Of a stretch of DNA of 64,000 nucleotides, positions 34,930 through 46,687 are shown piece by piece (the stretch's first letter is position 1; each line of letters opens with the position of its first letter). The stretch is taken from NCBI GenBank assembly GCA_011033025.1, contig WFMF01000001.1, forward strand, positions 1,479,755 to 1,543,754, in the 5' to 3' direction. Under the pieces are notes generated by a model. The model saw nothing but the letters and a program-made list of their open reading frames with translations. It had not been told where the DNA came from and searched no databases. Origin of the DNA: Beroe forskalii (taxonomy: Eukaryota; Ctenophora; Nuda; Beroida; Beroidae). A program made the position numbers and the translations under genes.

Positions 34930-35566
34930 GCTAGGTATGTTATCTTCCCATCATAATAAATAGATAAATCTAAATCTTAAAACTTAGATACTTAGATACC
35001 AAATTAAATATACTGAATATATAATATAATATATATTATCATATTATATACACTTATGAAAATAGGAACCTCCTAAATTTGATTTGAATTAAATTTGAAA
35101 GTTTAAATAAAAAAAATGGAGATGATTTCTTGGACTCACTTAATATAAAAAAATTCCATCTATAAGTATACTGTAAATGACTAGTCTAGATGCAGGTATA
35201 AAATTTTAAAATATTATAACTTTTTGCCAATATAATTTCCCAAAAACATCGGAAAATTAAATGAGGGACCCTTCTTGAGACTCACAAAATGATAATCAAA
35301 CATTTTCTAATTGCTCCTCTATGAACTCAGCAATAAAGATTTACTTTTTAGTCACGTGACTCGAAACACCCTATATTTGTGTATACATGTAGCATGCATT
35401 CCCAACCCTATGAAAAATTGATCTAAAAGTGAAAGTTGAAATTTTTGTGGATGAAGAGATAGAGGTTTAAAATAGGAAAAGTTTTAATTTGTGTGGATGT
35501 CCTTCATGGATGATCCCAAATCATAAATTACAATCAAAACAGAAAACATATGAATCACGGAACATA
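34930..35566. other. AT-rich spacer / 3' UTR side of the VWC gene
   Basis: Long A/T runs including ATATAATATAATATATATTATC. No ORF. The last part probably includes the 3' UTR of the minus-strand gene ending at 35567. Confidence 0.4.
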
Positions 35567-36176
35567 TCAGTCTCCAACATCAGGAGGGGGTACTGAATGT
35601 ACAGCTTCGTTTCTGAGACTGTCTGTTTGATCATGATGCTGCAATGTGGCAAAACTGAATGATGCTGAAACAATATCTTCATATCGGGGAGGCAATTTAC
35701 CGAAATGTCCTGGAGCAGTGTCTGTCTCAATATCATCATAACGAGGTGGAGCTTCTGGGGAGGTGGGTTTTGGGTAGGATTGTTGACGTTCCATGTACAG
35801 TCGTCGAGTGACACGGGCATAGCTAGTCACCCGACGCCGATACAAGTAAAATAAAACAACAAATATAATTACAACTGCTGACATGCTGACTGATATAATC
35901 ACAACAAAGTTTGAGTCAACTGAAGAGATTGGCACTGCTGAATCATCAGGATCTGCATTTGTTTCATTGGGATCTTTACAGTGAAATTGACAGCAGGGTG
36001 TTTCACATGGGCACACATATCCAATCTCTATGCAACCTCCAATTTTTTCCCCATTTTCTGACACCAAACATTCGCATTCTTTGCACGGATTCTCGTAATA
36101 AGACTCATAAAGTTCAACTTCAGTTCCATCATAACCTACACAAAAACTCTCCACATAGTTTCTGTCAAGAATGATG
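35567..36176 (-). CDS. Type I membrane protein with VWC-like Cys domain and two PPxY motifs (last exon)
   Basis: The terminal exon starts after a clear acceptor (GCTATTTTACAG) at 36176 and runs to a stop at 35567. The extracellular part is a compact Cys-rich domain with ten cysteines (FCVGYDG.., CKECEC, GGC, CPCETPCC, FHC), the spacing of a von Willebrand factor C module. A hydrophobic span (NFVVIISVSMSAVVIIFVVL) is followed by RRR, a stop-transfer signal. The tail holds PPRYDDIE and PPRYEDIV, two PPxY motifs of the type bound by WW domains of NEDD4-family ubiquitin ligases; WBP1/VOPP1-like proteins share this plan. Earlier exons with the signal peptide were not found. Specific family not named. 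Confidence 0.75.
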
Positions 36177-39047
36177 CTGTAAAATAGCAAAGTATGAAAA
36201 GCACAGCTATAACCATTGTACACTGCCATGGTGAGCTGCAAAAATCTTCAAGTCATCTTGTCTTGAATCATGTCGACCATATTGTATCTGAAACTGTGGA
36301 ATGAAGTTATTTTGAGATAGCAGAGTGAAGGAAATTATCTCAAATAGTCAAATAGTAGAAGAAATTAGTTGAGACCAGCTTTAAATTCTATTTACAATGA
36401 ACAATACGAGTCTAAGTAAAATTTATTTTTAATGAGTCAATTTGTAATTGAGATCTATGTTTATTGTTATATATATGTATATATAATATGTTTATTTTTA
36501 TGTATATCATTTCTCTGGTAATTTGTGCAGTGGAAGTAAAACAACATTTTTGGTAATTATTAATTGTAATATTATCAAATATAATTATTGAGAATAGTTT
36601 TGCAGATATTATGCTGATTGCTTTCAATGAATTTTTAAATACAAGAATTGCTGTCGAAAAAATAGGAATCACACTGCAAAAGCAACTTAGATGATACATA
36701 AGTATTAATATTATATTCATAAACTCATATAAGCAACTTCATCATTTTCGTGATAACAAAATAAAATACAATAAGTGTAAAGCTGTACAGCTGCACAGAA
36801 TTTTACTTGGTAGAGTACATGTTTTTATGATTATCGATTGATCCAAACATTAAAGATCGAAATCAAGTATTAAAACAGTCTCAGGTTAACTGACATTTTA
36901 TTATGAACATCGTTCTAAAAACCAATACTGTATACTGTAAAAACTTGTGCAATCATCAAATATTGAAACCTATAATTATTCGCTAGCAATTCATATGTAA
37001 GCTGTAAACTATATAAAAATCATATTGTAACTATAATTAATTTCTATCTCTCTATGATTAATGATAACTAGTAACCTAGAGAAGTTATTACAATTTATAG
37101 AAAGAGATTATTTTCCATTGAAACGACTAATCTATCCATCATCAATTCACACCTGATTTTTTAACTTTCAAATCCAAGTTTGTATTTCTATGCTTCACTT
37201 AATTAACTAATATACTAATATAGACCTTCTCAGAACTTAAGAATGTCAGATGCTCAAGTTGCACCAATTGAAGTGAATTGGAGTATTTACTATGTATTTT
37301 ATATCCTTTCCCTTTCGGAGCGAGTTTCAAGTAAAGGAGTTTTAAAGGAGAATACTATCTTTCTAATATTTTTGAAATGCAAGGAAATATTTTTATTGGA
37401 TCTTGAAAGATTGGCAAGTGCTCTACAGCATATGTCCTGCTTAGCATTTTAGCTCTTGGCTGGCACCATGGTTATCTGTTTATGAACATGGACTACTGCC
37501 GAGGGGTAGTCAGAGGACTGCTACCTAGCACCAGGGTATTCTACCCACTGGCTTTATAAACATAATATTTTATATTATATCAAATCTGATTTGTGAGCAT
37601 TTTAAATACACCCTCAGATTATATGTGAGGGGTCTCGTTGCATAATGGGGGGTACTTGCATATGCAAACATCTTAGTATATATCATCTGGCTTATGATCA
37701 TTGCCTCTCAGGGGTCTCGTTGTATGGTACAGTGCCCCACAAGGGGGCACACTTTACCTACCGAGTACCTAGGCCTAGGTCTACCTTGGATCAAATTAAT
37801 CTGATTGAAGACATCATGCCTTCAGAGTCCCATAAATTAAACCAGTCATCAAAATCATTTTGAGGCATCCGACATTCTTTGTTTATACTTTTATAATACT
37901 AGATACTTAGATAAGCACTACAGTAACAGATAAATCTCAGAAGGAAAGCTTTTATAGAAATTCATGAGGGACTGATCTGATCAAATGACAAATATAACTT
38001 CATACCACTGGACTTTGTGGGAACTGAGTAACAACATTCTAATTCTATAATTTTCAAGGTTTATTTGATTAAAAATAAAGATATATAGATCCAAAGGCAA
38101 AGGAGACGATTCATGGCAGCTTTTAATTTCCAAGCTTTCATGAAATAAATTTATGGTTTTGTAAAATTGTTGCATTTTTGGGTAGCAGTCAATGTCAAAT
38201 TTCAGAGATTGCTTTATTGCCAGTCAAATCTACGAGTTAAATGTTCATTTACTGTTTATTTATACCTGCAGTTTCAAAAACTGAAAAGTAAATAGTAAAT
38301 ATTTCCTAAGTCCCAATAAAAACACGATAATTTAACTTCCTATAATTACACAATACACAAAACAAAAATCAACTAGTACCATTATGAAAGCCTGCTACAA
38401 ATTTACAAAGATAATATAACTGCTGCTCAATAAAGAAAGTTGTCTTCAGGTCTGATAGCTCAAATTCGAAACCTATTGATTTATAAATTGTAGTTGCAAA
38501 ATTTGTAAATTTCATATCTGGCCAAATCTTTCTTTTTTCAAAGGTTATGATCGTTATGTCTTAAGCACTTTCCTTTGAAAGGTTCCTTAAAAGACCTTTG
38601 CTTTTAAGCTGAAAATATCTATTTTTAATTTGCTGTGAAAAATTACTTACTACTAGCACTATTGCAAAATTTCAGTCAGCTAATAAGTTTATAAGCACCA
38701 GCCTCTAGCTACCAGATTCCTAACAGATGATAACATTATACATCACAAGTTTGAAACCAATAGATTTCAAAGGAGCAGCAATTATAAAAACTCACTTTGA
38801 TATCCATGCAGCAATTATCAATCAAATATCAAATTTAAATATCTTCTACCCTCATGATGTAATCAAATTTGTAATAGTCTCATAGGTAAAGTCCTAGAAA
38901 TACAAAAATAGAAAGACAGATATCTCCAGATACCTAGCAACAGGAAGAGCTATTCATTCAACCAACGTTCAATCATAAGTATGTTGATGAGCTATAATAG
39001 CTGAACATGTATTATAAAATATTCCATTGAAACTTTAATGTTCAATG
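36177..39047. other. AT-rich intron/intergenic DNA, no exon recognised
   Basis: Probably contains upstream intron(s) of the VWC gene and the 3' flank of the Patched gene. The repeated GGGGTCTCGTTG motif (37630, 37710) and short hairpins are visible. No coding signal stands out. Confidence 0.4.
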
Positions 39048-42000
39048 TCATACTGGTGACGTTGTCGTTGTCCTCCCATTACCAACAGGAGCTGGAACAT
39101 CATATTCTTGTTCATTGTTCATGGTCAACATATACGTATTTTCTTTCTGAGGCTCACTTGGAGACACGGGTATGTAGGCAGGGGGTTCTGACTCAGATTC
39201 CTCTCCTTCTTCACAACCACTATCAAAGTTTCGTGGTCCCATCAAACTCAGGATACATGGCAGCAACAGGAGAGGAATGATGCAGGATGTTAATGAGATG
39301 CTAAGAAATATAAAGCAAACATAACTTCTAATAAAAGGTACCTCTGTAAAGGCTAAAGGTAGAATAAGGATGAACAAAGAAAACACAGAGCTAAAAATAG
39401 CAGGGAATGTTTCTGACAAGGTTTTCTTTGCACGCTTTTTTCTATCATTCACTAGTCCAATGAAGCTATGTATAACATAAATTGAGTGTTGAACAACCAG
39501 AACTACACTCAATATTAGAGGGACGAGAGAGAATACATTGAAGTTAACGCCAAGAACCCAGAATGATCCAAACACTTGGAATAATCCAAGAATCATACAA
39601 AGAGCTATGAGGAAAGCTGCATTCAGGCTACAGTGAAAAATGGTGATGGGAATAACAATTCCAACAAGTATGCAACCACAGAGCAATCCAAGATTCTGCC
39701 TCAAATTTAGGTAAAGCCCCCAGAATCCAAAAATGAATCCATAAACAAATGTTTCGAATGAAGAGGAACTCGAATCATCAACAGAGTCTCTGACAGCATT
39801 GATGGCATCAAGAATATTGTTATGATTCGTTAAATTTTTCATATAAATTGATGTTCTTGTTGCAACAAGTTCGCTATTTGGATCTTGGCAGTCCACAAGC
39901 ATATCAGTAGATGGGTTTTTACATGACAAAGATGGTAAGGATAGGGATCCAAGGTTCTCAAGCCAGTCATGCATTCTCCAACGAAACTCACTGGGGCGCA
40001 AAGGTTCTCCAGGATCTATGATAGGGAGAAATTCTGTTTCAATATCAAATGTGGTATCTGGCTGAAACAATGCTTTACTATCATCTATATAGGGATTGTC
40101 TGCAGAGTTTCTTTTGCGTGCAAAGGCTGCCTTTGTAATCTTATTTTCAATATCCTGACTTATGTTTGAAAACCCAGATAAGGTTGTCTGTCCATCAGCT
40201 AGCCAATCCCATGCTTTTGGTGGAGGATACTCAACAACCCAATTATTTTTAGCTAAGCTTGTATATAGATCAATGTTTTGATTCTGATGAGAGGCATATT
40301 TTTTACTTTGAGTCACAATATATGAAGAGAACATTTCATATTGCTCTTCATTGATCTTTGCAAATGATGACTGATAGGTCCCTGGCTTAGCTACATCACT
40401 CATCATGAGCCCATCCTCTGTCAATTCTAATGTAACATATGCAGTGCCTCCAAAGAAAATGATGAAGAAAGCTAAAATAATTATCCTGACAACTTTATTC
40501 AGGATAATTGGTCCATAGATAGAACTGGCAAACTTGCTGAGGAGACTTTGCTTGGTAGTTGAATGACGTATTGTAGGATATTCTCTGAACAAATCTTTTG
40601 TTTCAGTAAGGAAGGATTTTTTGGGAGGTTTGCCATCCTGCCTTTTTATAGGAATACAATCCATTCTATTATCTTGAGTTCTTTTACAATTCCAAACCAT
40701 GGCTGGAACAAAGATGAACATATTCAAAACAAATGCCAATAAACATGTAGCCGCCATGTGGATACAAACACTTCTAAACCCAGGTATAGGAACATAAACA
40801 CCACACACAAATCCACACAGTAAAGTGGCTGAGATCACAAAAGTTGCATGCCCACCATGTTCAATTGTTGCAACCATGTTGTCTTCGACAGGTTTGTCAG
40901 TATCCAGTTTGCAATTGAAAGTAAACATTAATATGTACACATTTCCTATACTCAGGATGAAGCCAATTAACTGAACATAGGTTGTTAGAAACATTGTGGG
41001 AATACCCATGAATCCTAGGATCCCTGTTGAACCAATAGCAGTAAGTCCTGATACAACAAGACCAATCAGTATGGTTAAGATATTTGAATTGATGCACTTA
41101 TTGGAGAAACTTCCCATTACAACCAGAGCATATAATATCATTAACCCTCCACCAAGGATAAGAAGATACATTTCAGGTGAGCCACTATCAGTTGCCATAT
41201 CATCAGTTGAACGATCAGTGTGAAGATCAACTTTAACACCATCAAACTTTTCACCATCACCAAAGCCAGATCCATTTTTTCTGTGATGAAGAGACAGTAA
41301 GTAGTCAATTGTAGTATTTTCCCAATCTAAAACCAGTTGCTCTAATTCAACAGGGTCATCAATACCATATTTTTGTTTCATATACTTCATCCAAATAGGT
41401 CCATTGTGAGGTTGTCCAACAACAGGATTTCTTACTGATTTTATTCCTTCCCAAATTCCATCAGATTCAACAATTTTTCCACCCATGTAAAGCTCTTGAC
41501 CAACATCACTGCCAGCCCATATCATACAGCACCTAGCCACTCCAGTGACAGATTGTAAAAGACAGTTTTCTATCCCATAATTTTCATCTTTCAATGGGGC
41601 TTCAATAGACTGCTGGACATGGTTAACAAGCTCTTCATCAGTTTTGAAATCATAAATAGATGGCCTCCAGGTATATCCAAAAGCAGTGAATATTTGCCAT
41701 GTGAATGTTTGAAGAAAATAGCGCTCTTTGGCAGATCTATAAGCAGCGTTTGGAACAGACAAAACTTCCATATCAGTTCTCATTTTATTTTCTATTTGAT
41801 CATAACAATCATTAAATGTGTTACTTCGTTGAGAACCTGGAGTTAATTGTTGGATTATTATTCCCACTTCATAACCAACTTCTTCCAGCGCCTTAAGGTC
41901 TTCAGGATAATCAACTCCACCCTCCTTGAAGCAATCCAAAACTGACACCCGCATGCATGGGGCCTTTTCAATGCCCCAACCATCAGGAAGAGTTGGAATC

Positions 42001-42497
42001 CATGAATAAACCTTATTTACACATTTCAGCATTTCAACATATCCATAGCTTTGGTATGCACCTTTACGGACATATGAATAAGGGTCTGTTGGATCTGTTG
42101 GATTGAAAATTTTTGGCAACAAAGGCCTCTCACAAAAATCATCTGGTGTCATGGAAACAATTTTTCCATCTATCATTTTGTCCATTTTGATAACATCAGG
42201 AGAATCAAATGCATAGAGATGCTTTAGTACTTCTTTTATGCTTTCCAATCCTTTGTGAGTTATGATATTTTCACCAGTAACATTACTAAAAACTGATACC
42301 CCAAGTCTGGGGAGATTCCCAAAATGTTCAACATAAGTATTTTGCTCCTTAATGAATCTTGAATCTTGTTCCATCCAAATAATATCTAATGAGGGATCAA
42401 CTTTGACTAAAGGTATACCAACAAATGCTAGTATTGTTAGCAGTATTCCAACAAAACAATAAATCCCTGGATGAATGGTTACAGTCTTTCCATACAA
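39048..42497 (-). CDS. Patched-family RND membrane protein (diverged, single exon)
   Basis: 1,149 residues in one open frame with Patched architecture: TM1 (12-32), a large ecto loop with APCMRVSVLDCFKEGG (about 179-194, cf. Patched PCLxxxPLDCFWEG), a sterol-sensing domain of five TMs (441-602), a cytoplasmic loop, TM7 (669-690), second ecto loop (691-917), five TMs (918-1087) and a cytoplasmic tail with PPAY (1105-1108), a PPxY motif as in PTCH1. Patched exports sterol to restrain Smoothened. Here the acidic pair of TM4 (GVDD in PTCH1) reads IGNVY (517-521), and the TM10 glutamate is Gln (VVQHS, Q1003), so cation-coupled transport may be lost. The frame opens with TTG; the true ATG (MAMAYLLLKARKK, seen intact in the duplicate at 44793) is out of frame because of one missing A near 42522. 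That may be an assembly error or a real lesion. Confidence 0.85.
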   Translation of the reverse strand: MYGKTVTIHPGIYCFVGILLTILAFVGIPLVKVDPSLDIIWMEQDSRFIKEQNTYVEHFGNLPRLGVSVFSNVTGENIITHKGLESIKEVLKHLYAFDSPDVIKMDKMIDGKIVSMTPDDFCERPLLPKIFNPTDPTDPYSYVRKGAYQSYGYVEMLKCVNKVYSWIPTLPDGWGIEKAPCMRVSVLDCFKEGGVDYPEDLKALEEVGYEVGIIIQQLTPGSQRSNTFNDCYDQIENKMRTDMEVLSVPNAAYRSAKERYFLQTFTWQIFTAFGYTWRPSIYDFKTDEELVNHVQQSIEAPLKDENYGIENCLLQSVTGVARCCMIWAGSDVGQELYMGGKIVESDGIWEGIKSVRNPVVGQPHNGPIWMKYMKQKYGIDDPVELEQLVLDWENTTIDYLLSLHHRKNGSGFGDGEKFDGVKVDLHTDRSTDDMATDSGSPEMYLLILGGGLMILYALVVMGSFSNKCINSNILTILIGLVVSGLTAIGSTGILGFMGIPTMFLTTYVQLIGFILSIGNVYILMFTFNCKLDTDKPVEDNMVATIEHGGHATFVISATLLCGFVCGVYVPIPGFRSVCIHMAATCLLAFVLNMFIFVPAMVWNCKRTQDNRMDCIPIKRQDGKPPKKSFLTETKDLFREYPTIRHSTTKQSLLSKFASSIYGPIILNKVVRIIILAFFIIFFGGTAYVTLELTEDGLMMSDVAKPGTYQSSFAKINEEQYEMFSSYIVTQSKKYASHQNQNIDLYTSLAKNNWVVEYPPPKAWDWLADGQTTLSGFSNISQDIENKITKAAFARKRNSADNPYIDDSKALFQPDTTFDIETEFLPIIDPGEPLRPSEFRWRMHDWLENLGSLSLPSLSCKNPSTDMLVDCQDPNSELVATRTSIYMKNLTNHNNILDAINAVRDSVDDSSSSSFETFVYGFIFGFWGLYLNLRQNLGLLCGCILVGIVIPITIFHCSLNAAFLIALCMILGLFQVFGSFWVLGVNFNVFSLVPLILSVVLVVQHSIYVIHSFIGLVNDRKKRAKKTLSETFPAIFSSVFSLFILILPLAFTEVPFIRSYVCFIFLSISLTSCIIPLLLLPCILSLMGPRNFDSGCEEGEESESEPPAYIPVSPSEPQKENTYMLTMNNEQEYDVPAPVGNGRTTTTSPV

Positions 42498-42779
42498 TCG
42501 AAATATAGCAGCAGTGCCATCATAGATCTTTTCCGAGCTTTGAGGAGTAGATATGCCATAGCCAAAATTTTATAACTCTCTTTTCACTGAAACATACTGA
42601 AAAGATGATTTCATTAGGGCAATTAGTGCAAACCTTGTCTGAATTGCTACATCATATGAATTAGCTAGTAACTAGTAGTAGTTATAGTAATAATTTTAAA
42701 AATAAATCATTCTATTGGTTTCAATAAATTCATGCCAATGCATGGTCAAGTCTGCTGTAAAATATAAATTATATTGTTT

Positions 42780-43896
42780 CATTAAATTATATTGTTTCAT
42801 TATTTCTTTGGCTAGAGTGGGAGAACATTAGATACACAATGGCAGTGGTGAAACTAATTTTATCTACTGAGTGGTGGATTAAATGATCAGTTATCCACCA
42901 TGAGCAAAGCAAGTTAAGTAACTCTTGTTCTCACACTCTAAGTCAGTTAGGTAACTGCATTAATTCATGATCAGTGGATTCAAATCAATGCTGAGTTGAT
43001 AATATTTTCACAGAAATAAATGTGAATTTAGAGTAATCTAAAATTGACCAAAAAGCAAAATCAAAATTGAATCAAAATTGGGAATAGCACATTGCAAATT
43101 TGGAAGACTGCTCTTGATGTAAATCAATGCTTAATTCAAGGGTCAGTATGAGTATGATAATTGGTTTCAATTTTACTAGGGGTTTACTAAAAGTAACCAA
43201 CAAATTATTGTTAATTTTGCTCCTTCATAAGCCTTTTTGTGAGCTTATAAAGTTATTATTTGGCTCTGTAATATCTAGCAAGGCCTTTTTGGTTTGATTT
43301 ATGCTTACAAGTAGACAAGTAGACCCAGTGATTGACTTGATCTCTTGATCACAACTGGACCAGATGAACTTTAGATTCCCTTCACTACATAAAGACATTG
43401 ATGAACTTAATTTCCTTGCATATGGCAGCAAAAGAAATGAAACATGAAAGCAAAATCCTAAAATGAAGCAATTCACCATAATCAAAGCACCACAAGTCTG
43501 CACATATGGGTTATTTGTATTTTGAAATTAATAAACTCTGACTTGACTAAAGCAGACACTTACACTAAAACAGCAGGGCGGAAAAGGGGTGCTGGTTAGA
43601 GTATAACTCTGACAAGCACAAAATATCATGTTTAGAGTAATCAACTGACTTGTGTCACAATTGTGTAATCAAACTTGAAACTTCAACATGCTCATCAGTG
43701 AGAAGCAAAGATAGTAAAAAGGGTTGTAGAATATAATGCAAAAAATATGATAGCATGTTTTTAAATGATGGTAAAAATCTCCGAGGAGAGCATATTTTTG
43801 ACATAATCTATATGATAAGATAGGGTTTAAGGAAAACTAGAAAATTGAAAAAACAAGAACATTTATTTCACACAAACAACATAAGGCAAGGATAAA
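42780..43896. other. Upstream flank of the Patched gene, no gene recognised
   Basis: AT-rich. A 19-bp tandem duplication (AAATTATATTGTTTCATT twice) lies at 42767-42804. ORFs here (e.g. 43225-43503) also occur in the duplicate but have no recognisable domain. 5' non-coding exon(s) or a promoter could be here, but I cannot place them. Confidence 0.4.
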
Positions 43897-43908
43897 TATC
43901 ATTTGTTA

Positions 43909-44018
43909 GTAGGATTTTACCCTACCCTCCGCCGCGCGCCATTTTTTTCCGCGGGGAGTCTGCAACACGACCCTCCAAATTTCCGAGTGTTGCGCGCTAG
44001 GGATGGGTGAAATCCATC
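43909..44018. mobile_element. 110-bp MITE with GTAGGATTTTACCC-type termini
   Basis: Inverted termini (GTAGGATTTTACCCTACCC and, from the other end, GATGGATTTCACCCATCCC) flank a GC-rich core. Direct repeats TATCATTTGTTA border it (43897-43908, 44019-44030), while the paralogous site near 51378-51390 has only one copy and no insert. The duplication length is ambiguous between 8 and 12 bp because the terminus shares TA. A second copy lies at 52056-52155. Confidence 0.78.
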
Positions 44019-44394
44019 TATCATTTGTTAAAGCCAAAAGTGAGAAGTGGTTCTTATCAATTCAGCTGGTAAAAGATTTGAATGGTAACATTGATTTTAT
44101 ATACCCAATGATATGGAGCTGTTTAAGTTTGGGAATTTACTTCGGCGGACGAGAGCCCATTCTTTAGCCCTTAAGGTGTGTACGCGCGGCAAACAGGGGG
44201 TATATAGCAAAAATGAAGAGAGTCTTCCTAAGCCCGAATCACGAATAGGTGTGTGTACGCGCACGGCTTCCTAAGCCCGCATAGGTGTGTGTACGCGACG
44301 AGCGCTTCCCTACGGAGCCAGGGAAGCGCGCCGGGCCACGAAATTTTTTGAAAAAAGGCCCCCAAAAATCATTTGTCATGGAAACAATTTTCCA

Positions 44395-44793
44395 CTATCT
44401 TTTTGTCCATTTTGATAACATAGGAGAATCAAATGCATAGAGATGCTTTAGTACTTCTTTTATGCTTTCCAATCCTTTGTGAGTTATGATATTTTCACCA
44501 GTAACATTACTAAAAAACTGATACCCCCAAGTCTGGGGAGATTCCCAAAAATGTTCAACATAAGTATTTTGCTCCTTAATGAATCTTGAATCTTGTTCCA
44601 TCCAAATAATATCTAATGAGGGATCAACTTTGACTAAAGGTATACCAACAAATGCTAGTATTGTTAGCAGTATTCCAACAAAACAATAAATCCCTGGATG
44701 AATGGTTACAGTCTTTCCATACAATCGAAATATAGCAGCAGTGCCATCATAGATCTTTTTCCGAGCTTTGAGGAGTAGATATGCCATAGCCAA
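44395..44793 (-). pseudogene. Duplicated 5' fragment of the Patched gene
   Basis: Starts at a proper ATG (MAMAYLLLKARKKIYDGTAA) and runs into the same TM1 region as the full gene (YGKTVTIHPGIYCFVGILL). A frameshift follows near 44560 (EHFWESPQTW instead of EHFGNLPRLG), and a further deletion is present before the homology ends at 44370. About 130 codons; it cannot make a functional protein. Its intact start supports reading the same start in the parental gene. Confidence 0.85.
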
Positions 44794-44936
44794 AATTTTA
44801 TAACTCTCTTTTCACTGAAACATACTGAAAAGATGATTTCATTAGGGCAATTAGTACAAACCTTGTCTGAATTGCTACATCATATGAATTAGCTAGTAAC
44901 TAGTAGTAGTTTTAGTAATAATTTTAAAAACAAGAA

Positions 44937-46245
44937 TTGCGCCTGCAGCGGGCTTAATTCTTCAATTCTTGTTTGTGGGATGTACCCGTATGCAGGCGCT
45001 TAATTTCCCTCCCCGGCGGTGCTTGATGGAACCTTAGCATCATTATACAACAGGTACTCCTAGTAGGAGTATCATGGGACTACACGGCCCCCCCTAGTTT
45101 TCAAAAGGCCCCCTCTAGAAAAATCTTAGGGGGGGCCTTGGCCCTACCTAAGATTTTCTCAAAAATTTGACCATAGAAAGGAGGTGAAAATTTAGTTCAT
45201 CAAGACGGAAATTTTCCTGAAATTTACCCTTTGTCAGGGTAAAATCAATGAATAAAACATGATTTTAGTACTTTTTTAATTATGCAAAATAGTGAAAATT
45301 ATGGCTATGAAAAATGAAAATTTGTATATATAAATTTTGGCCCCCTGTAGTTTTCAAAAGGCCCCCCTAGAAAAAATCTAGGGGGGGGGGGCCTCGGCCC
45401 CCCCTAGCTCGAAAAAGTGTGTAATGGCATGAGGAGTATAAATATTGCGCCAATGTTGCGCGCGACCACCGAGAACATGCATTGGCAGGTGCCATTTCTT
45501 CTGAAATTCTTGCGCGCGCGTTCTTACGTACCAAGTTGTTGTAATCAGTTTGTTGTAGATTTCGCGCCATTTCGTTGAATTTGTTTACGTTTCGCATCAG
45601 ATTGTGTAACCGTTTGTTCACGCGCTGTATTTTGTTGACTGTTGATGTCACTTTTCATCTGATCTTCAAAATTCAATTTTCATGCTTTCTGTTTCAATGC
45701 TGTCTCTCATTCCGAAAAGAATCATTCATCTTTAACAAATCACATCCACCCAGCGAATTTTTTGAACTTAGTCAAATTCAGTATACAGTCGAATATGATA
45801 CAGATTGGTACTAAAACTAATTGAGAACCGAAGCTTATCATCTTATCCCTCAATCCATAGCCCAACTCACTCCTAAGATTTTAAGTCACGAATTCTTCAA
45901 CAGCCCTTCAATTTAGAATTTATCATAATTTTAGAGAATTTGAGCATTTTCCACAGATGGACCATGTCAGACTTTAGTTTTGACAACCGACAGCCAATTA
46001 TTATGAAATTCATGATTTTGAAGATTTGTGATGAGGGGACGGACGGAAGGACGGACGGACAGAGGGAGGGACATTTTCGCAACTGATATTATAAAGGAGC
46101 AATCCGGGCACTTTCCAGAAATTACAGTAGTTGTATTGCAAATCAGGACCTGATATACACATATCCTATTTCTCACCTTCCCAAACCACGATCTCTGCCA
46201 ACCCTCTCATTTGCCTTTTTGTATTCACAAAAAGGCCAATGGGGA
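44937..46245. mobile_element. 1.3-kb insertion in the duplicate, composite repeat
   Basis: Absent from the first copy between 42703 and 42706, hence an insertion. It holds two similar G/C-run modules (about 45084-45140 and 45345-45412, 'tagttttcaaaaggcccccc'). A short minus-strand ORF (45651-45420) begins MTSTVNKIQRVNKRLHNL and could be a captured exon with a GTACGTAAG donor, but support is weak. No clean inverted termini were identified. Confidence 0.5.
46032..46074 (+). repeat. (GGAC)n microsatellite
   Basis: GGGGACGGACGGAAGGACGG followed by ACGGACAGAGGGAGGGAC, an imperfect GGAC tetranucleotide repeat. Confidence 0.75.
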
Positions 46246-46687
46246 GGGAAATAAATCATTCTATTGGTTTCAATAAATTCATGCCAACGCATGGTCAAGT
46301 CTGCTGTAAAATATAAATTATATTGTTTCATCTTTAATGTGATCCTTCATGATATCAAGTGAATGAGATACGAGTGAAACTCAATGTTGATAATGAATGG
46401 AATGAATCTAACAATTTCACACAACCACGCAAATCTACTGACAGTTTCGGAATTTAATAATATTCCATCTTCAGGATCTCCGTGTGAATGTTAATCATCC
46501 TGAGTAAAATGAGGAAAAGGGTGAGGGTTAAAAACAATTAATGTGATATGAAAATGCTGGTAAAACTAATACAGAACATGTGAAGATTGTGAAAAAATGA
46601 CTGTTAATGTGTATGCAAGGATTCTAGTGTGATGGTGATGAAAGTGTAAAAAATAAAGTTTAAAAGTTTAAAAGCCCCTTAAAGCAT

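Larger units (their letters stand above)
42137..44335. repeat. First copy of a tandem duplication covering the Patched 5' region
   Basis: 2.2 kb including codons for the Patched N-terminus and its upstream flank. It recurs, in the same order and orientation, at 44370-44936, 46246-46329, 50276-51716 and 51945-52035. The second copy is split by later insertions. High identity allows empty and filled sites to be compared. Confidence 0.88.

Noticed and set aside
45367-45651. Minus-strand ORF MTSTVNKIQRVNKRL as a gene
   Set aside because: It runs into a G-run repeat with no recognisable domain; only a possible donor site suggests an exon, which is not enough.
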